This document shows positions 60,493 to 64,000 of a DNA stretch of 64,000 nt, piece after piece. Source of the DNA: CAITJF01 sp032654645 (GTDB lineage: Bacteria > Pseudomonadota > Gammaproteobacteria > Burkholderiales > Gallionellaceae). The notes below the pieces were generated by a model. It worked only from the letters and a program-made list of their open reading frames with translations, ran no database searches and was not told where the DNA came from. Numbering within the stretch: the stretch's first letter is position 1; every line of letters starts with the position of its first letter. Made by a program: the position numbers and the translations under genes. The stretch lies in the NCBI GenBank assembly GCA_032654645.1, contig JAULAW010000011.1, forward strand, positions 40,826 to 104,825, read 5' to 3'.

Positions 60493-61220
60493 TCGCAGAC
60501 GACGAAAAGAATCTCGCCGCCGATTTGCAACGCCGCTTGGCGCGGCTATGGCCGGAGCTGGAGATCGTCGCTGTAGTGCATGATGGCTTGGCCGCGCAGC
60601 AGGCGCTGAGGTCACTCACGCCCGATGTAGCTTTTTTGGATATTCGTATGCCCGGAATAACGGGCTTGGATGCAGCGAATGCAGCCCCGAAAAACTGTCG
60701 CGTGGTATTCGTTACCGCATTCGATGACCATGCCGTGCAAGCCTTCGAGCAGGCAGCAGTGGACTATCTGCTCAAGCCCGTGAGTGATAAGCGGCTGGCG
60801 CGTTGTGTGGAGCGATTGAAGCAACACAGTGCAGTCGCGCCGGATGCGTTGTTGACGCGCTTGCAGCAACTGCTGGCGACACCCACCAAACCGGAGCCGC
60901 TGCGCTGGCTGCGCGCGCAAGTTGGACAAGCGGTTCGCATGGTCGCGGTGGACGAGGTGTGCTACTTCCAGTCGGCTGATAAATACACGGCGGTTTACAC
61001 ACGCGATGCTGAGTTGTTGTTACGTACTCCCATCAAAGAATTGACCGAGCAGCTTGACCCAGAACACTTTTGGCAAGTGCATCGCGGCATTGTTGTAAAT
61101 GCGCGGCAGATCGTCTCCGCGCATCACGACCTGCTCGGCAAAGTGTCGCTCACTTTGCGTGATAGAGCAGAGAAAATCGCAGTGAGCAGAAGTCATGCGC
61201 ATCTATTTAGGCAGATGTAA
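60480..61220 (+). CDS. LytTR-type response regulator
   Basis: 246 residues. Receiver: Asp7-Asp8, phosphoacceptor Asp54 in VAFLDIRMPG, Lys in YLLKPVSD. The C-terminal LytTR domain (VRMVAVDEVCYFQSADKYTA, EHFWQVHRGIVVNARQIVSA) binds direct repeats in promoters. It pairs with the LytS-type kinase and probably controls the transporter operon upstream. Confidence 0.95.
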   Translation: MRALIADDEKNLAADLQRRLARLWPELEIVAVVHDGLAAQQALRSLTPDVAFLDIRMPGITGLDAANAAPKNCRVVFVTAFDDHAVQAFEQAAVDYLLKPVSDKRLARCVERLKQHSAVAPDALLTRLQQLLATPTKPEPLRWLRAQVGQAVRMVAVDEVCYFQSADKYTAVYTRDAELLLRTPIKELTEQLDPEHFWQVHRGIVVNARQIVSAHHDLLGKVSLTLRDRAEKIAVSRSHAHLFRQM

Positions 61221-61542
61221 CTCTTTTTGATTATGAGAAGCGACAACCATGAATTCCATCTCTAATTTGTTTCAATGAATAAACCGCATCTAGCATTGGA
61301 AGAGGCTTTGAAAATTGACCGCACCCACCCGCCCCTGTATATTTCGTTCCCATGAACACCCAATCATCCATTGCTTACACAACAACCTCCACCAAGCGAC
61401 TGTGGCTAGGGACACTATCCCATTGCCGCAGCTCGTTCCTGTTTTAACTTAATCGTTTTACTTAACCGGGCAACTGCGGGTCTGACCGCATTGCCTCATA
61501 TTTGCCGAAGACCTGCACCAGCCACTATATGGGTCTTGAATC
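61221..61542. other. Gene-free stretch with one shared 18-bp segment
   Basis: About 320 bp. The sequence ATTGGAAGAGGCTTTGAA at 61295-61312 also occurs at 27994-28011. No gene, RNA or strong hairpin can be supported. Confidence 0.4.
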
Positions 61543-62567
61543 ATGGCAAACAGTTCACGGAATATTCTGGTCAATCGCGATGTGCTTCCCGGCGTAATCT
61601 TTGCGCTGCTCGCGGCGCTCGGCTTTTCGGCCAAGGCCATTCTGGTCAAGCTGGCTTATCTCGATAACGTGGATGCGGTGACGCTGCTGGCGTTGCGCAT
61701 GGCGTTCTCGCTGCCATTCTTTATCGGTGTCGCGGTCTGGGTCAAGCGCCAGCATGCCGAACCTCTCAGTACGCATGACAGGATGCTCGTGCTGGTATTG
61801 GGCCTGATCGGCTATTACCTTTCCAGCTTTCTGGATTTTCTCGGGCTGCAATACATCTCCGCCGGGCTGGAGCGCTTGATCCTGTTCCTCTATCCGACAA
61901 TGACGGTGCTTCTCTCGGCGCTGGTGTATAAGCGCGCCATCGGCAGGAAGATTATTGCAGCGATGGCGTTGTGCTATGCCGGAATCGTGCTGGTTTTTTC
62001 ATGATTGTGTATAAGCGCGCCATCGGCAGGAAGATTATTGCAGCGATGGCGTTGTGCTATGCCGGAATCGTGCTGGTTTTTTTGCATGATCTGAAGCTGC
62101 ACGATGCGTGGATGAAGCAGGGTGTCATCTTGCTGGGAGCGTCATTGGTGTTCGCCAGCACCTTGTCCTACTCAGTCTATCTGGTGGGAGCGGGACATGC
62201 CATCGCGCGCATCGGTGCGGCGCGCTTCACCGCCTATGCGATGGTGGTAGCGAGCGTTGCCAGCCTGTTGCAGTTTGGCGCGATGCGCCCGATGAGCGCG
62301 CTCGACTTGCCCTTGCGCGTGTATGAACTCTCCATTGCCATGGCGATATTTTCCACGGTGTTGCCGGCGTTCCTGCTGTCCCACGCCATCCGCCGCATCG
62401 GCTCCGGGAGTACCTCGCTGATCGGCACTATCGGGCCAGTCAGCACAATCTACATGGCGCATGTTTTCCTGAACGAGAGCATATCGCCACTGCAAATCGC
62501 CGGAGCGTCGCTGGTGTTGGTCGGCGTACTCTTCATCAGCATGAACAGCAAGCGTGAGGGAAAATAA
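61543..62567 (+). pseudogene. EamA/DMT-family transporter, broken by an internal duplication
   Basis: The first frame (61543-62004) has the N-terminal helices (GVIFALLAALGFSAKAILVK, LALRMAFSLPFFIGVAVWVK) and stops at LVFS. The second (from 62007) repeats YKRAIGRKIIAAMALCYAGI and carries on to the normal end (STIYMAHVFLNESISPLQIA). An 83-bp tandem duplication, not a multiple of three, shifts the frame. Without one copy the gene is a continuous transporter of about 310 residues with ten helices. Confidence 0.88.
61924..62089. repeat. 83-bp tandem duplication inside the EamA gene
   Basis: Copies at 61924-62006 and 62007-62089 are identical for about 75 bp and differ at the end, where the first has lost two bases (GTTTTTTCATG versus GTTTTTTTGCATG). 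The period of 83 shifts the reading frame. Confidence 0.9.
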
Positions 62568-62691
62568 TGGGATGACTGCGGCAGGTTACGAATCAATTCC
62601 GTGAATAGAAGATTAGCGAATGGAAAAGTATTGTGATGCTGCCCCGTTTTATTCCTGCATCGTCCCGGCTTCCGTGCTGCAAACTGCCAGC

Positions 62692-63777
62692 CTAGTGTAG
62701 TGTTGCATTCTGTTTGGAACTTAAGCGGCTGTTGGCGCGGATGACTTTTTGCAGTATATCGCGAGCACTTTTCGTCCAGATAAAAGGTTTTGGATTGATG
62801 TTGTGATGAGCGATGTACGCATCAATGGCACCTATCAATTCCGGCACACTGGTGAACACCCCGCGACGCAGGCGCTCGGTTGTGATGTCGCGAAAGAACC
62901 GCTCGACCATATTGAGCCATGACGCCGAGGTCGGGGTGAAGTGCATATTGAAGCGCGGATGTTTGGCGAGCCACTCCTGCACGGCGGGATGCTTGTGCGT
63001 GGCGTAGTTGTCCGCGATCAGATGCAGCGTCTTGCCCTTGGGTGTCTCGCGGTCAATCTTCTTCAGAAACTTCAACCACTCGGCGTGGGTGTGGCGCGGC
63101 TGGCACTGGCCGATGACCTGGCCGTCCAGCACGTTGAGCGCGGCGAACAAGGTGGTCGTGCCGTTGCGCTTGTAGTCGTGGGTCATGGTCGCCGCGCGCC
63201 CTTTCTTCAGAGGCAATCCTGGCTGGGTGCGATCCAGCGCCTGCACCTGGCTCTTCTCGTCGCAGCACAACACCAGCGCGTGTTCGGGTGGCGACATGTA
63301 TAAGCCGACAATATCTTCGAGCTTCTCGACGAATCGCGGGTCGCGCGAGACCTTGAAGCCCCGCACGAGGTGCGGCTTGAGCCCATTCGCGCGCCAATGC
63401 CGCGAAACGCTTGCCGCGCTGACGCCAATCTTGGCGGCCATTTTGCGCGTGCTCCAGTGGGTGGCCGCATCCGGCTTGCCCTGCGTGGTCAGTTCCACCA
63501 GCCGCGCCACATCCACTTTCACGTTGGGTGCGCCACGCGGCAAATCGCGCTCGATACCGGCGAGCCCCGACTCGGCATAACGGTCCCGCCAGCGCGAAAC
63601 TTGCACCCGTCCGACACCCAACTCGTCGGCAATATCCTTGTTCCGCCAGCCATCCGCCGCCAGCAGCACGATGCGGGCGCGCTGTGCCAACCTCACGCTG
63701 GTGAGCTTGGATCCCACCAACTGCGTCAAATCTTTCCGCTGCTCTTTCGTCAGCACAATTTCGACAGCTGCTCGCAT
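62692..63777 (-). CDS. IS630-family transposase
   Basis: 361 residues. HTH segments (GWRNKDIADELGVGRVQVSR, STRKMAAKIGVSAASVSRHW) precede the DDE core: ALVLCCDEKSQVQALDRTQP, LHLIADNYATHKHPAVQEWL and TPTSASWLNMVERFFRD. It is intact. The stop codon TAG is made from the TA target duplication plus the flanking G, so it lies outside the element. Confidence 0.95.
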   Translation of the reverse strand: MRAAVEIVLTKEQRKDLTQLVGSKLTSVRLAQRARIVLLAADGWRNKDIADELGVGRVQVSRWRDRYAESGLAGIERDLPRGAPNVKVDVARLVELTTQGKPDAATHWSTRKMAAKIGVSAASVSRHWRANGLKPHLVRGFKVSRDPRFVEKLEDIVGLYMSPPEHALVLCCDEKSQVQALDRTQPGLPLKKGRAATMTHDYKRNGTTTLFAALNVLDGQVIGQCQPRHTHAEWLKFLKKIDRETPKGKTLHLIADNYATHKHPAVQEWLAKHPRFNMHFTPTSASWLNMVERFFRDITTERLRRGVFTSVPELIGAIDAYIAHHNINPKPFIWTKSARDILQKVIRANSRLSSKQNATLH

Positions 63778-63858
63778 TTACTCTCTCCAGTCCGATTCAA
63801 CACGAACCATTGGAGATGCGTGATAAATATAAGTTCCATCAAGAGTGCAACACTACAC
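62695..63858 (-). mobile_element. IS630-family element, 1164 bp
   Basis: Inverted repeats begin GTGTAGTGTTGCATTCT on the left and GTGTAGTGTTGCACTCT read from the right. TA flanks both ends (62693-62694 and 63859-63860). It is distinct from the IS630 element at 24924-26170, with a different transposase and ends. Confidence 0.92.
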
Positions 63859-63860
63859 TA

Positions 63861-64000
63861 GCCGCACTGGCTGACCGGGTTGCAGTGATGGTTGCTATGG
63901 CAGGTGAGATTCCAGATTGAAGGAAATGCTGAATAAGTTCGTTCGCCGCATAGGGCATTTTGAAGCTGCCAATCAAGCGCAGTCTATTCAGAGTTCAGGG
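63861..64000. other. Sequence after the last IS, no gene visible
   Basis: 140 bp to the window edge with no supported gene. The segment GGAAATGCTGAATAAGTTCG could be the end of another insertion element beyond the edge, but this is uncertain. Confidence 0.3.

Overview
The window looks like a chromosome segment of a betaproteobacterium, probably of the Nitrosomonadales/Gallionellaceae type. This is an inference from the rpsP-rimM-trmD-rplS operon followed by ogt-xerD, a YqgE gene, a cytochrome c4-like protein, several c-di-GMP enzymes, and the intergenic palindromic repeats seen in such genomes. No 16S gene is present, so the placement is not firm.

Layout. 1-10.3 kb: the start of an ATM1-type ABC exporter, a GGDEF-EAL enzyme with a possible haem-binding sensor, and a 2226-residue secreted subtilase carrying two seven-repeat RCC1 blocks. 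10.3-13.7 kb: an ISAzo13-type element sits inside a propeptide-only gene, followed by a truncated group II intron. 13.9-21.8 kb: ordinary housekeeping genes (S16, RimM, TrmD, L19, Ogt, XerD), a PAS-GGDEF protein, YqgE, a secreted phosphoesterase and a dihaem cytochrome c. 21.9-28.3 kb: a scrapyard of toxin-antitoxin remnants and three insertion elements (an ISAs1-type element with a DruA-like domain, IS630, IS3), ending at tRNA-Arg(CCG), which has a partial upstream copy and 11-bp iterons downstream.

28.6-38.0 kb: small stress and detoxification genes (LysR, a metallo-beta-lactamase-fold lipoprotein, quinone reductase, GST, monooxygenase-like proteins, VOC, GNAT, cupin) and a WYL regulator. 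37.9-39.1 kb: two more toxin-antitoxin loci in which the toxin is damaged and the antitoxin is whole. 39.3-45.2 kb: a compact, AT-richer four-gene unit made of an N6-adenine methyltransferase, a protein with both an HSP90/MORC-like ATPase and a histidine-kinase module, a receiver/zinc-ribbon protein and an unknown protein. This is the best candidate for an undescribed, possibly anti-phage, system. 45.2-54.3 kb: a long run of minus-strand small genes (SAM methyltransferases, DUF1697, DUF2461, DUF1801, SRPBCC/AHSA1, VOC, ArsR, GyrI-like).

54.5-61.2 kb: a plus-strand block with a DUF2141 protein, a MacB/LolCDE-like ABC transporter, a LolA-like protein, an outer-membrane protein and a LytS/LytTR two-component pair, apparently one envelope export or stress unit. 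61.5-64 kb: an EamA transporter broken by an 83-bp tandem duplication, then a second IS630 element.

Two themes connect the accessory parts. Four toxin genes are broken while their antitoxins, where present, are intact. Three near-identical palindromes (CTRCTGACA-N6-TGTCAGNAG) lie just upstream of three minus-strand genes, and the WYL regulator is a candidate for binding them.
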